64,000 nucleotides of DNA from Bacteroides sp. GM023 (GCF_014750685.1 NZ_JAAXGE010000010.1:1-64000); one strand, 5' to 3'. Numbered from the stretch's first letter, positions 16,886-25,422 are shown. Numbers and translations: made by a program. Notes: a model not told the origin generated them from the sequence alone.

Positions 16886-17098
16886 TCAGATAATTAAAAG
16901 CGAAAGCAACACAATGAAAATAAACGCCAGACAAAACAAGTAAACGGCGGAGATAAACAACCGGAGAAAGAACCGAAGAATAAAAAAGCCTATGATTAAA
17001 GCTATCCATGTCCCGGCAGTGCTGGTGGCTGCCTGATAGATGATAAAAGCAAGTATGAACCATCGTAAAAAAGTCGCTATCTTATTATATACTTTCAT
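16886..17098 (-). CDS. Small membrane protein
   Basis: The 70 residues form two or three closely packed hydrophobic segments (about 9-28, 30-45 and 48-70) after a short basic start. No family is recognised. It lies between the DUF3873-like gene and ardA on the same strand. A frame overlapping it is a shadow. Confidence 0.65.
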   Translation of the reverse strand: MKVYNKIATFLRWFILAFIIYQAATSTAGTWIALIIGFFILRFFLRLFISAVYLFCLAFIFIVLLSLLII

Positions 17099-17141
17099 TG
17101 TCTTGGTGTGTTGCGGGTGGATTGCTCCACCCGGTTAGTAA

Positions 17142-17675
17142 TCAGGCGCAACGGAAAACAAAACCGTCTTCCATCCAGTAATCAGTCATAAACAGGTCAC
17201 GGGCAAAAGCCGAATAATCAAAGTAGGTCTTTGCGAACTCCGGCAGTTCGTAACATTCCTCTACGATTTCATAGGCATAGTCTTCTTCATCGTTATATTC
17301 CCCCTGATAATCATCTTCAAAAGAAGAGATAAGGTCGTCTACATCTTCTTCGTTTATATCGTGGCTATGATGGTCGCACCATACGAAAAACGCTTCCTGC
17401 TGGGTTTCGCTTAATTTCTCGATAGCGTCCCGCACTTCAAAGAACTTTTCAGATAACCAGCTTTCAGAAATGAACGTTTCCGGGATGTTCTCGTAATCCT
17501 GAAACATATATTCCGGGTCTTGCTCGTCCTTGTGCAGTTCTCGGCATGCTTCCAAAAACTCGTCCTTATCCGAATAGTCGGACAGGTCTAACCACTTGCC
17601 GAAAAGTGAACCGTTGTTATACCGGGCGTATGTGCCTACATAAACTCTTGCTTCTGATAATGTTACTGCTTCCAT
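17142..17675 (-). CDS. ardA: Antirestriction protein ArdA
   Basis: A highly acidic 177-residue protein that mimics B-form DNA and inhibits type I restriction enzymes in the recipient cell. The opening ARVYVGTYARYNNGSLFGKWLDL is the ArdA signature, and the Asp/Glu-rich body fits the DNA-mimic fold. In conjugative plasmids such genes enter first and are expressed early. Upstream lies a structured leader module shared with the RadC gene. A hairpin (GGGTGGA/TCCACCC, about 17117-17134) follows the stop. Confidence 0.92.
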   Translation of the reverse strand: MEAVTLSEARVYVGTYARYNNGSLFGKWLDLSDYSDKDEFLEACRELHKDEQDPEYMFQDYENIPETFISESWLSEKFFEVRDAIEKLSETQQEAFFVWCDHHSHDINEEDVDDLISSFEDDYQGEYNDEEDYAYEIVEECYELPEFAKTYFDYSAFARDLFMTDYWMEDGFVFRCA

Positions 17676-17742
17676 GACTTTTGAATTTTAATTGTTTACA
17701 TCGCTTGTCGCCCACCACATAAATTTTTCCTTTAACTGAATG

Positions 17743-17877
17743 GGAACATTGTCTTTTCAAAGGTTCGGGAATGGTACAGGGCAAATTATTATTTATGAAA
17801 TACTACCCGCAGGTGTGGAGATTTCTAAAAAATAATTTGAACAGTAACAGGCACGGATATACCTTTGACAATGTTCC
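17743..17877 (-). promoter_or_regulatory. Structured leader module upstream of ardA
   Basis: Arms GGAACATTGTC (17743-17753) and GACAATGTTCC (17867-17877) pair perfectly. The loop holds a 29-bp core (17798-17826, containing CAGGTGTGGAGATTT) that recurs upstream of the RadC gene with 26 of 29 matches. The rest of 17676-17973 shows no gene. Confidence 0.6.
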
Positions 17878-17973
17878 AATCAGTTTTAGGGAAAATTTTT
17901 CTCTTGTTTGAGAGGATAGAAGTAAAAGCCATCAGGCTTTTTGTATTGGGTAATGAGAGAGTAAAAAAAGGGC

Positions 17974-18426
17974 TTAGATAAGCCCTTCGTCTGTGAAACT
18001 GTAATAGCTTTCTTCTGTCAGGATGATATGGTCTAACAGGTGCAAATCCAAGATCTTGCAGGCTTCTTTTATTTTTGAGGTAATTTGTTTGTCCGGTTCA
18101 CTCGGATGCAGGTTGCCCGATGGGTGGTTATGTGAGAGGATAATCCCCGAAGCATGTACTTTTAAGGCTGTTTGCAGGATGATTTTCACGTCCATAACCG
18201 TTTCAGCCATGCCGCCTTTAGAGATAAGGGAAACGCCCAAAGCCTTGTTAGCCCGATTGAGGAACATTACATGGCTTTCCTCGTGGTGTTCCATACATTC
18301 CGCATAGAACGGTTTCAGATAAGAATAGGACGTTTCGGATGAGAGTATTTTTACTCTTTCGGATGCTTTTACATTGTCTTTATAAGAGATAGTGATTTCC
18401 GGCATGGTAAATTCTGTTGTTTTCAT
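17974..18426 (-). CDS. RadC/JAB-domain protein
   Basis: The 150-residue protein carries the MPN/JAB signature SHNHPSGNLHPSEPD with the metal-binding H-x-H...S...D pattern, preceded by GISLISKGGMAETVMDVK. It is the RadC-type domain without the N-terminal helix-hairpin-helix part, the short form common on mobile elements. Its function there is unknown; a role in DNA processing after transfer is often suggested. It has the same leader module as ardA. Confidence 0.9.
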   Translation of the reverse strand: MKTTEFTMPEITISYKDNVKASERVKILSSETSYSYLKPFYAECMEHHEESHVMFLNRANKALGVSLISKGGMAETVMDVKIILQTALKVHASGIILSHNHPSGNLHPSEPDKQITSKIKEACKILDLHLLDHIILTEESYYSFTDEGLI

Positions 18427-18480
18427 GACTACTGAATTTTAAATTAAACAATAAGAAATTTTGCCGGACACCCACAGTTT

Positions 18481-18579
18481 GGCGGGGACTTCAACCATAT
18501 CTTTTCAAAAAATACGACCCGTAGGTGTGGAGATTTTTCAGAAAACCGGGACGGCTTGGATTTGGTATTTGTCCCCGCC
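18481..18579 (-). promoter_or_regulatory. Structured leader module upstream of radC-like gene
   Basis: Arms GGCGGGGAC (18481-18489) and GTCCCCGCC (18571-18579) pair perfectly but differ in sequence from those of the ardA module. The 29-bp core at 18510-18538 is shared (GTAGGTGTGGAGATTT). Position relative to the gene start is similar. Confidence 0.6.
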
Positions 18580-18684
18580 GGGCTGTAACTTTGCTAAAAT
18601 TTGTGATTGAGGTACATTACTTTAGGGAACTGAAAAAAGGGCATCATTGGTGATACCCCTTAGATAACTCAATACCTTAGACCG

Positions 18685-19191
18685 TTATTCGTCATAGGTC
18701 TTATATCCAATCAGTTTTCGTGGTTTAGGTTCGGGCTTGCTTAGTAACTGGGTAAGTGCTTGGTACACTTCGCTGAATTGTGCATCCGTACTCTGTTCCA
18801 GTTCTTCGATGCGTTTAAGAAGTTCCTCGTAACCAATTGACATTTGCCGCATGAGGACGAAAGCACGCATGATGGAAATATTCACGTCTATAGCGGTCTG
18901 ACTGCGTAAGACACTACTAAGCATGGCGACACCCTGCTCCAAAAATGCGAGAGGCGGGGTCGGCGTGTGCCGGATATTTTCAGGGAACTTATCACAATTT
19001 GTGATAAGTTCCTGCCATTCATCCTTTGTTAGCTGGAAAGCAAAGTCACTGGGAAAACGGGATAAATTTCTTTTAACTGCCTGTTTCAAAGCTCTTGTTT
19101 CAACCTGATAAAGTTCTGCCAAATGAAAATCGAGCATGACCCGGCAACCTCTGACCTCAAAGATTTTGTTTTGAATGATTTGTAAGTCCAT
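18685..19191 (-). CDS. ORF6N-domain DNA-binding protein
   Basis: This 168-residue protein starts with an ORF6N domain (EVRGCRVMLDFHLAELYQVETRALKQAVKRNLSRFP split around a predicted helix-turn-helix), found in phage and ICE regulators. A short coiled-coil-like tail follows (YEELLKRIEELEQSTDAQF). A 29-bp palindrome lies within its coding region and an opposite-centre copy lies 39 bp upstream of its start, so autoregulation is possible. It is downstream of int on the same strand. Confidence 0.85.
   Translation of the reverse strand: MDLQIIQNKIFEVRGCRVMLDFHLAELYQVETRALKQAVKRNLSRFPSDFAFQLTKDEWQELITNCDKFPENIRHTPTPPLAFLEQGVAMLSSVLRSQTAIDVNISIMRAFVLMRQMSIGYEELLKRIEELEQSTDAQFSEVYQALTQLLSKPEPKPRKLIGYKTYDE
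18984..19012. repeat. 29-bp palindrome, copy inside the ORF6N gene
   Basis: Arms GGAACTTATCACAA and TTGTGATAAGTTCC around a single T. It is the exact reverse complement of the copy at 19230-19258 and encodes part of ELITNCDKFPE. Confidence 0.85.
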
Positions 19192-19229
19192 AATGTTATT
19201 ATTTAATGGTGAGTAATTGAAAGCATAAA

Positions 19230-19258
19230 GGAACTTATCACAAATTGTGATAAGTTCC
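19230..19258. repeat. 29-bp palindrome between int and the ORF6N gene
   Basis: The same 14-bp arms surround a central A. It follows the int stop by 9 bp; on the minus strand the hairpin is followed by CTTTATGCTTT, so it could serve as int terminator, operator for the ORF6N gene, or both. Confidence 0.8.
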
Positions 19259-19267
19259 CCTATATAC

Positions 19268-20506
19268 CTATTTCATAGATACTTCTTTGTAGATTTTTTC
19301 AATGCCGACAAATTTCTTGTCAAGTCCCTGCATATCGTTACTGATTTTGTTATTGGTAATGCGGGCGTATATCTGTGTCGTTTCTATATTGGTGTGTCCC
19401 AACATCTTACTAACCGTTTCAATGGGTACACCTTTAGCAAGTGTGGTTGTCGTGGCAAAAGTATGCCTTGCAAGATGAAATGTCAAGTTCTTTTTAATTC
19501 CACACACATCTGCTATTTCTTTCAAATAGGCATTAAGTTTTTGATTGCTGATAATAGGAAGTACCTTTCCGTCCGGCAATTTACCTTTGTACTTTTCCAG
19601 TATCATTTTAGGAATATCCAGTAAAGGAACATTCACATCTGTATTTGTTTTTTGGCGTTTGGTGATTATCCACAAATTACCGTCAAAAGACTTGCGGATA
19701 TTATCTTCCTTTAAGTTTGCAACATCCACATAAGCCAAACCACTGAAACAGGAAAAGATAAAAACATCACGCACCTGTTCCAACCGTTCAGAAACCATCT
19801 TCTTTTTGAGGATAATCTTTATTTCATCTTCTGACAGATAACCTCTATCCACTTTCTCCAAACGTATTTTATAGTTGGCGAACGGGTCACCTATCAGGAT
19901 GCCGTTATTACGGGCTATCAAGATGATACGTTTGAAGAACTGCATGAACTTGGCGGTCGTATTAAAGCCGCATTTACAGGTAGTACGCAAATACAACTCG
20001 AAGTCAGTAATGAACATCGGGGTTATTTCCTTTATAGAAATATCCGATAGGTTATATTTGCTTTGAATGAACTCGGCAAGATGGCGGCGGGTCACTTCAT
20101 ATTTACGATAAGTGGCAATCGTTTTAGATATGCCGACCAACTGCTTAACATCATCATTGTGCTTTTGGAAAAGGTTAAGAATGGTGTCGTGGCTCTCACT
20201 ATGACCTAAAAATTCATTCTTCACCTTTTCGGCGGTAACATAATTGTCACGCCGTTGCAGTTCGTGATAAATGGTGTTCAAGGATGCGTTTATATCATCC
20301 AGCAATCTGTTGATGCGGGTAGCTTCCGAAGAACGTCCTGCGGCTTTACCTGCCTTACCGTCCCAAACTTTGGGTTGAACATCAAGTTTGGAATTAAAAC
20401 GACTTGCCACACCGTCAATCGTGACACGGACGAAAATAGGGTAACTGCCATTGATTTTTTGCTTGTCCTTTTTCACAAAGAAAAGAACGGAAAATGTACT
20501 CTTCAT
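19268..20506 (-). CDS. int: Tyrosine recombinase (ICE integrase)
   Basis: The 412-residue protein has an arm-type/core-binding N-terminal half and a C-terminal catalytic domain. Visible active-site residues are H344 and R347 in HLARHTFA, H371 in LGHTNIETTQ and the nucleophile Y380. At the usual first-arginine position the motif is GLAY (residues 256-259) rather than GLR, as in several Bacteroides ICE integrases. It is the last gene before tRNA-Ser and should catalyse integration and excision. A -7 candidate (TAGTTTTG, minus strand, 20527-20534) lies 21 bp upstream. Confidence 0.93.
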   Translation of the reverse strand: MKSTFSVLFFVKKDKQKINGSYPIFVRVTIDGVASRFNSKLDVQPKVWDGKAGKAAGRSSEATRINRLLDDINASLNTIYHELQRRDNYVTAEKVKNEFLGHSESHDTILNLFQKHNDDVKQLVGISKTIATYRKYEVTRRHLAEFIQSKYNLSDISIKEITPMFITDFELYLRTTCKCGFNTTAKFMQFFKRIILIARNNGILIGDPFANYKIRLEKVDRGYLSEDEIKIILKKKMVSERLEQVRDVFIFSCFSGLAYVDVANLKEDNIRKSFDGNLWIITKRQKTNTDVNVPLLDIPKMILEKYKGKLPDGKVLPIISNQKLNAYLKEIADVCGIKKNLTFHLARHTFATTTTLAKGVPIETVSKMLGHTNIETTQIYARITNNKISNDMQGLDKKFVGIEKIYKEVSMK

Positions 20507-20781
20507 AAACTCACTTTTTTTGGTTACAAAACTACGTTAATTAGCTCAAAGTGAAGTTTATACAGACCCGCCAAATAGCGACAGAAGTTCGCCAATTTTA
20601 GACTAAGTGTACCCCTTTGGGACTTTCAGTTGTCGGGGGTACGAGTTAGGTTACTAACTTTGTCTTTTAGGGTCTAAATGATGTCCGGTAGGGCAGACAT
20701 AAGGGAATAAAAAAAATCCCACAAATCGTTGAATTTTTGGGACTTGGCTGTTCATTGTCCGGTTTTGTCCGGGTAGTTCAG
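20507..20781. other. Putative att/integrase-binding region
   Basis: No gene is visible in this 275-bp stretch. It contains an inverted GTACCCC/GGGGTAC pair (20609-20615, 20636-20642) and repeated TGTCCGG (near 20684, 20756 and 20767). Such repeats between an integrase and a tRNA 3' end are the normal place for attachment-site arm and core sequences. The crossover cannot be placed without the other end. Confidence 0.45.
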
Positions 20782-20866
20782 CGGAGAGGGAGGGATTCGA
20801 ACCCCCGGAAGTGTTACCTTCAACGGTTTTCAAGACCGCCGCAATCGACCACTCTGCCACCTCTCC
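20782..20866 (-). tRNA. tRNA-Ser (UGA anticodon)
   Basis: An 85-nt serine tRNA with long variable arm. The minus strand starts GGAGAGGTGGCAGAGTGGTC, has anticodon TGA in CTTGAAA, the T-loop GGTTCGAATCC, and acceptor pairing GGAGAGG/CCTCTCC with discriminator G. CCA is not encoded. Its 3' end faces the integrase. Confidence 0.97.
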
Positions 20867-20906
20867 AAAACTCCTTCATCAGAAGTGCTTTTCGTTAAAA
20901 GCGGTG

Positions 20907-20936
20907 CAAAGGTACGAAGTTTTTTTAAACACGCAA
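20907..20936 (-). promoter_or_regulatory. Promoter of tRNA-Ser
   Basis: The minus strand shows TTG (20936-20934), a 19-bp spacer and TACCTTTG (20914-20907), a full Bacteroides -33/-7 match 41 bp upstream of the tRNA. Confidence 0.7.
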
Positions 20937-21052
20937 GAGTTTTCACGAAAAAAAATATTCTGAACGTTTCCAAAGGATAGCAATTTATAGGTATTTTATG
21001 TTGAAAAGCATAAAACATGGCATATTTATGCTGATTATATGAAAAATGATTG

Positions 21053-21060
21053 TAACTTTG
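21053..21060 (+). promoter_or_regulatory. -7 element of pflBA
   Basis: TAACTTTG matches TAnnTTTG and lies 47 bp before the pflB start. No clear -33 TTTG is seen. Confidence 0.55.
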
Positions 21061-21106
21061 TGCGCTCTAAAGAAAAGGATAACTACAACCTCTAATTTTA
21101 TCATTT

Positions 21107-23335
21107 ATGGAATTAAATAAGATCTTTAAAGACGGTCTTTGGAGCAGCGAAATCAACGTAAGAGATTTCGTAAGTCATAACATTACTCCGTATTACGGAG
21201 ATGCTTCATTCCTCGAAGGACCCACCGAACGCACTAAAGCCGTATGGAACATCTGCCTTGAAGCACTGGCAGAAGAAAGAGAAAACAACGGCGTCCGCTC
21301 ACTTGATAATGCTACCGTATCTACTGTTTCTTCCCACAAAGCCGGATATATCGACAAGGAAAACGAACTGATTGTTGGTCTGCAAACAGACGAACTGTTG
21401 AAGCGTGCCATCAAACCTTTCGGCGGCATCAACGTAGTGAGCAAGGCTTGCCACGAAAATGGCGTGGAAGTAGACGACCGCGTAAAAGACATATTCACTC
21501 ACTACCGCAAGACGCACAACGACGGAGTATTCGACGTATATACCGAAGAAATCCGCTCGTTCCGCTCACTGGGATTCCTTACCGGACTTCCTGACAACTA
21601 CGCCCGCGGACGTATCATCGGCGACTACCGCCGTATGGCTCTTTACGGTATCGACCGACTGATTGAGGCTAAGAAAGAAGACCTTCACAACCTGACCGGC
21701 CCGATGACCGACGCCCGCATCCGCCTGCGCGAAGAAGTGGCAGAACAAATCAAGGCACTGAAAGAGATGAAGGTAATGGGCGAATACTACGGTCTTGACC
21801 TGAGCCGTCCTGCCTACACTGCACAGGAAGCTGTACAATGGGTGTACATGGCTTACCTTGCCGCCGTAAAGGAACAAGACGGTGCAGCCATGTCACTGGG
21901 TAACGTTTCTTCCTTCCTCGACATCTATATGGAATATGAACTGAGCAAAGGAACCATCACCGAATCTTTCGCACAGGAACTAATCGACCAGTTTGTTATC
22001 AAACTGCGTATGGTTCGCCACCTGCGTATGCAATCATACAACGACATCTTTGCCGGCGACCCGACTTGGGTAACCGAATCTTTGGGTGGACGTCTCAACG
22101 ACGGACGTACCAAAGTAACAAAGACTTCCTTCCGCTTCCTGCAAACACTGTACAACCTCGGCCCGTCACCGGAACCGAACCTGACTGTATTGTGGAGCCC
22201 GGAACTGCCGGAAGGTTTCAAAGAATTCTGTGCCAAAGTCTCTATCGACACTTCTTCTATCCAGTACGAGAACGACGACCTGATGCGCGAAGTACGCCAG
22301 TCAGACGACTACGGAATCGCTTGCTGCGTATCTTACCAGGAGATAGGAAAGCAGATTCAGTTCTTCGGCGCACGTTGTAACCTGGCTAAAGCCCTGTTGC
22401 TTGCCATCAATGGCGGACGTTGCGAAAACACGGGTACGGTCATGGTGAAAAACATCCCTGTACTGACCAGTGACACGCTGAACTTCGAAGAAGTGATGAG
22501 TAACTACAAGAAGGTATTGATTGAAATCGCCCGTGTTTACAACGAAGCGATGAACATCATCCACTATATGCACGACAAGTATTACTACGAGAAAGCCCAA
22601 ATGGCTCTTGTGGATACCAACCCGCGCATCAACCTTGCTTACGGTGTAGCCGGACTTTCCATCGCGCTCGACTCACTCTCGGCCATCAAGTATGCGAAAG
22701 TTACTGCCCGCCGCAACGACATCGGTCTGACGGAAGGTTTCGACATCGAAGGCGAATTCCCTTGTTTCGGTAACGACAATGACAAGGTAGACCACCTGGG
22801 TGTTGACCTGGTATATTTCTTCAGTGAAGAATTGAAGAAGTTGCCGGTGTACAAGAATGCCCGTCCTACCCTGTCTCTGCTGACCATCACTTCTAACGTG
22901 ATGTATGGTAAAAAGACCGGTGCCACTCCCGACGGACGTGCCAAAGGCGTTGCCTTCGCTCCGGGTGCCAACCCGATGCACGGACGCGACAAGAACGGCG
23001 CTATCGCTTCTTTAAGCTCTGTCGCAAAGTTGCGCTACCGTGACTCACAGGATGGTATCAGCAACACCTTCTCCATTGTTCCCAAATCACTGGGAGCTAC
23101 CGCAGAAGACCGCATTGACAACCTCGTTACCATGATGGATGGTTACTTCACCAAAGGCGCTCACCATCTGAACGTTAACGTTCTGAACCGTGATATGCTT
23201 TATGATGCCATGGAACATCCTGAAAAATATCCGCAGCTTACCATCCGTGTTTCCGGTTATGCCGTAAACTTCGTGAAGTTGAGCCGCGAACATCAATTGG
23301 AAGTTATCAGCCGTAGCTTCCACGAACGTATGTAA
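21107..23335 (+). CDS. pflB: Pyruvate formate-lyase
   Basis: This enzyme converts pyruvate and CoA to acetyl-CoA and formate by glycyl-radical chemistry in anaerobic fermentation. The 742-residue protein shows the catalytic cysteine pair C406-C407 in YGIACCVSYQ and the radical-bearing Gly717 in RVSGYA near the C-terminus. Length and both motifs are normal. Its activating enzyme lies 14 bp downstream in the same operon. Confidence 0.98.
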   Translation: MELNKIFKDGLWSSEINVRDFVSHNITPYYGDASFLEGPTERTKAVWNICLEALAEERENNGVRSLDNATVSTVSSHKAGYIDKENELIVGLQTDELLKRAIKPFGGINVVSKACHENGVEVDDRVKDIFTHYRKTHNDGVFDVYTEEIRSFRSLGFLTGLPDNYARGRIIGDYRRMALYGIDRLIEAKKEDLHNLTGPMTDARIRLREEVAEQIKALKEMKVMGEYYGLDLSRPAYTAQEAVQWVYMAYLAAVKEQDGAAMSLGNVSSFLDIYMEYELSKGTITESFAQELIDQFVIKLRMVRHLRMQSYNDIFAGDPTWVTESLGGRLNDGRTKVTKTSFRFLQTLYNLGPSPEPNLTVLWSPELPEGFKEFCAKVSIDTSSIQYENDDLMREVRQSDDYGIACCVSYQEIGKQIQFFGARCNLAKALLLAINGGRCENTGTVMVKNIPVLTSDTLNFEEVMSNYKKVLIEIARVYNEAMNIIHYMHDKYYYEKAQMALVDTNPRINLAYGVAGLSIALDSLSAIKYAKVTARRNDIGLTEGFDIEGEFPCFGNDNDKVDHLGVDLVYFFSEELKKLPVYKNARPTLSLLTITSNVMYGKKTGATPDGRAKGVAFAPGANPMHGRDKNGAIASLSSVAKLRYRDSQDGISNTFSIVPKSLGATAEDRIDNLVTMMDGYFTKGAHHLNVNVLNRDMLYDAMEHPEKYPQLTIRVSGYAVNFVKLSREHQLEVISRSFHERM

Positions 23336-23349
23336 TCTATCTACTCTAT

Positions 23350-24078
23350 ATGACGATAAACGTACATTCATACGAAAGTATGGGAACATTCGACGGGCCG
23401 GGCTTACGGCTCGTCGTTTTTCTTCAGGGTTGCAACTTCCGCTGCCTGTATTGTGCCAATCCCGACACGATAGCCGGCAAAGGCGGTACGCCTACCCCAC
23501 CGGAAGAAATTGTCCGCATGGCCGTGAGCCAGCGTCCTTTCTTCGGCAAACGTGGCGGAGTCACTTTCTCAGGCGGAGAGCCTACGTTTCAGGCGAAAGC
23601 GCTTGTTCCGCTGGTTCGCGAACTGAAGGAGAAAGGGATTCATGTCTGCATAGACAGCAACGGCGGCATTTGGAATGAAGATGTGGAAGAGCTTTTCAAA
23701 CTGTCTGACCTTGTATTGCTCGACATGAAGGAATTCAACGCCGCCCGCCATCAGACGCTGACCGGAAGAAACAACGAACAGACCATCCGCACGGCGGCAT
23801 GGCTCGAAGAGAACGAAAAACCGTTTTGGCTACGTTATGTATTAGTGCCCGGATACAGCGATTTCGAAGAGGATATCCGCCGACTGGGAGAGGCACTGGG
23901 AAAGTATAAGATGATTCAGCGGGTAGAGGTGCTGCCTTACCATACAATGGGCGTACACAAGTACGAAGCTATGGAACAGGAATACAAGCTGAAAGATGTA
24001 AAAGAAAATACCCCCGAACAACTTGAAAAAGCTGCGGGAGTATTTAAGGAGTATTTTGCTACTGTGGTAGTTAATTAA
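23350..24078 (+). CDS. pflA: Pyruvate formate-lyase activating enzyme
   Basis: A radical SAM enzyme of 242 residues that installs the glycyl radical on PflB. The iron-sulfur cluster motif C28-x3-C32-x2-C35 sits in QGCNFRCLYCANP, and the SAM-binding GGEP follows in TFSGGEPTF. It is coupled to pflB. It converges with the amidase gene, with 25 bp between stops. Confidence 0.97.
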   Translation: MTINVHSYESMGTFDGPGLRLVVFLQGCNFRCLYCANPDTIAGKGGTPTPPEEIVRMAVSQRPFFGKRGGVTFSGGEPTFQAKALVPLVRELKEKGIHVCIDSNGGIWNEDVEELFKLSDLVLLDMKEFNAARHQTLTGRNNEQTIRTAAWLEENEKPFWLRYVLVPGYSDFEEDIRRLGEALGKYKMIQRVEVLPYHTMGVHKYEAMEQEYKLKDVKENTPEQLEKAAGVFKEYFATVVVN

Positions 24079-24103
24079 CCACCACAGCAGTCATAAATAA
24101 AAA

Positions 24104-24547
24104 TCACCATGTCTCTGCTTTCACCTCGAAGCAGGGACATTCTTTTATCCGCTCCCAAGGGTCTACAATTCCGTTGTAATTGGTATCAGGACTCAAATCC
24201 CGATGCCCTATGACTTTCGCTTCGGGATAACGCTGCAACAACTCGTGTACCAGGCGACGCAAAGATTCCTTCTGACGAGGGGTGCGCGTATCCGCCGCCT
24301 TTCCGTTCTCGTCCAAACCGCCTTCATAGCACACTCCCAAACTAATCGCGTTGTAACCACGTGCATGGGCACCTACCGTATCCTCGTCCCGCATCGGCTC
24401 TATCTGTCCCGACTTGCGCACGTAATAATGATACCCCCAGCACGAAAATCCCCGGAAACGATGTGCCGTGTCCACATCCTGCGCCGTGAAGTCACGGTCG
24501 GCACGGGTGGCGGAACAATGAATCACAATCAGGCTAATCTTTCGCAT
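24104..24547 (-). CDS. N-acetylmuramoyl-L-alanine amidase
   Basis: A 147-residue amidase_2 (PGRP-like) domain that cleaves the lactyl-amide bond of peptidoglycan. Zinc ligand candidates are His in VIHCSATRA, His in GHRDLSPDTNYNG and the Tyr/His of the WGYHYYVRKSG stretch. There is no signal peptide, the usual form in Bacteroides phage-like clusters, where it travels with an HU-like gene as here. Its start overlaps the small gene upstream by 14 bp. Confidence 0.93.
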   Translation of the reverse strand: MRKISLIVIHCSATRADRDFTAQDVDTAHRFRGFSCWGYHYYVRKSGQIEPMRDEDTVGAHARGYNAISLGVCYEGGLDENGKAADTRTPRQKESLRRLVHELLQRYPEAKVIGHRDLSPDTNYNGIVDPWERIKECPCFEVKAETW

Positions 24548-24701
24548 TGTCCTTCTCCCTTTCCATCGTTTTTACATTACACACTTCCTTGTGCGTGGTA
24601 TTGTAACGCACTTCTCTCACTACTCTATCACGTTTTCCCTTTCCGAAGAAAGGAAGAAGACACATGATAACTTCCAAAATCTTACTTACAAGCTCTTTCA
24701 T
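24534..24701 (-). CDS. 55-residue small membrane-associated protein
   Basis: The frame begins MKELVSKILEVIMCLLPFF and continues with a basic region ending MEREKDNAKD. It overlaps the amidase start by 14 bp and begins 39 bp after the HU-like gene, with a GAGAAAAG ribosome-binding site just before ATG. One hydrophobic helix covers residues 4-19. I know no family for it; a holin-like or accessory role beside the amidase is only a guess. Confidence 0.6.
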   Translation of the reverse strand: MKELVSKILEVIMCLLPFFGKGKRDRVVREVRYNTTHKEVCNVKTMEREKDNAKD

Positions 24702-24739
24702 CTTTTCTCAAAAAATTAATGGTTATCAAAGAAGGAATA

Positions 24740-25228
24740 TCAGGCAGCCGGGTCCGGAGTTTCTCCACTGTCGCCCGAACCTTCATCGGGGTCTTTATCA
24801 TCCTTGCCGCTGTCACCGCCCGTTTGGGCTACCGCACGTGTCTGCACTTGCTGATAGGTCAGAATCTTCAATAATTCCGCCAACGTCTTTCCGGGACGGA
24901 AGATGATATGCGCTCCCTTAATCATCGAGCTTGAGAACTCTTTGACCGACGTCGCGCCTTCGCTATTCAAGCCGATTTGCAAGCTGCCCAAATCACCCAG
25001 TCGAACGATACGTCCGGCTTTCAACGAGCGCTTCGCTTCATAAAGAATGCCGGAAATCGACGCCCGTACATCTGTCTCCGTACAGGTGGAACGGCTGGTG
25101 ATGGCTTCGCACAACTCTTCGAAGTCCAATTCGCCGGCCGCTTGCGCCTGTGCATAATACTTCGCCGGTTCATCCTTCTTTGCAGGATTCTTACGCGGCA
25201 CTACTGAATAAGAAACTGTCATTGCCAT
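24740..25228 (-). CDS. HU-family DNA-binding protein
   Basis: A 162-residue protein of the long Bacteroides HU-like group (MTVSYSVVPRKNPAKKDEPAKYYA opening in two blocks). The HU/IHF-type core spans about residues 35-125, with GRIVRLGDLGSLQIGL as the beta arm region. The tail from residue 135 is a low-complexity Gly/Asp/Glu segment. It heads a minus-strand unit with the small protein and the amidase. Positions 25229-25422 contain no gene, only divergent control space. Confidence 0.9.
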   Translation of the reverse strand: MAMTVSYSVVPRKNPAKKDEPAKYYAQAQAAGELDFEELCEAITSRSTCTETDVRASISGILYEAKRSLKAGRIVRLGDLGSLQIGLNSEGATSVKEFSSSMIKGAHIIFRPGKTLAELLKILTYQQVQTRAVAQTGGDSGKDDKDPDEGSGDSGETPDPAA

Positions 25229-25422
25229 ACTAAAATAATTTTAAAGTTTTCGTACATTCGGAATGCATTCCTTTCTTGTTAACGACTCAAAGATACGACC
25301 TATTTCATAGCTCATATTCCCCAACGAAGTTTCTTGATTTCCAATGAATAAAAGTGAAGCTTTTCCTTTAATAAACCATTTATTTTCAGCAACTTTATAG
25401 GATAAAATAAGAGCAAAACGTT

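Larger units (their letters stand above)
1..20781. mobile_element. Integrative conjugative element, one end
   Basis: This block contains coupling protein, relaxase, mobA, ParA, a TraE-to-TraQ mating-pair apparatus, anti-restriction protein, RadC, ORF6N protein and a tyrosine integrase, then stops at a tRNA-Ser gene with housekeeping pflBA beyond. The layout is that of CTnDOT-like Bacteroides conjugative transposons. Only the integrase end is inside the window; the other end lies left of position 1. The right boundary is inferred from integrase and tRNA position, since no second attachment-site copy is visible. Confidence 0.93.
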
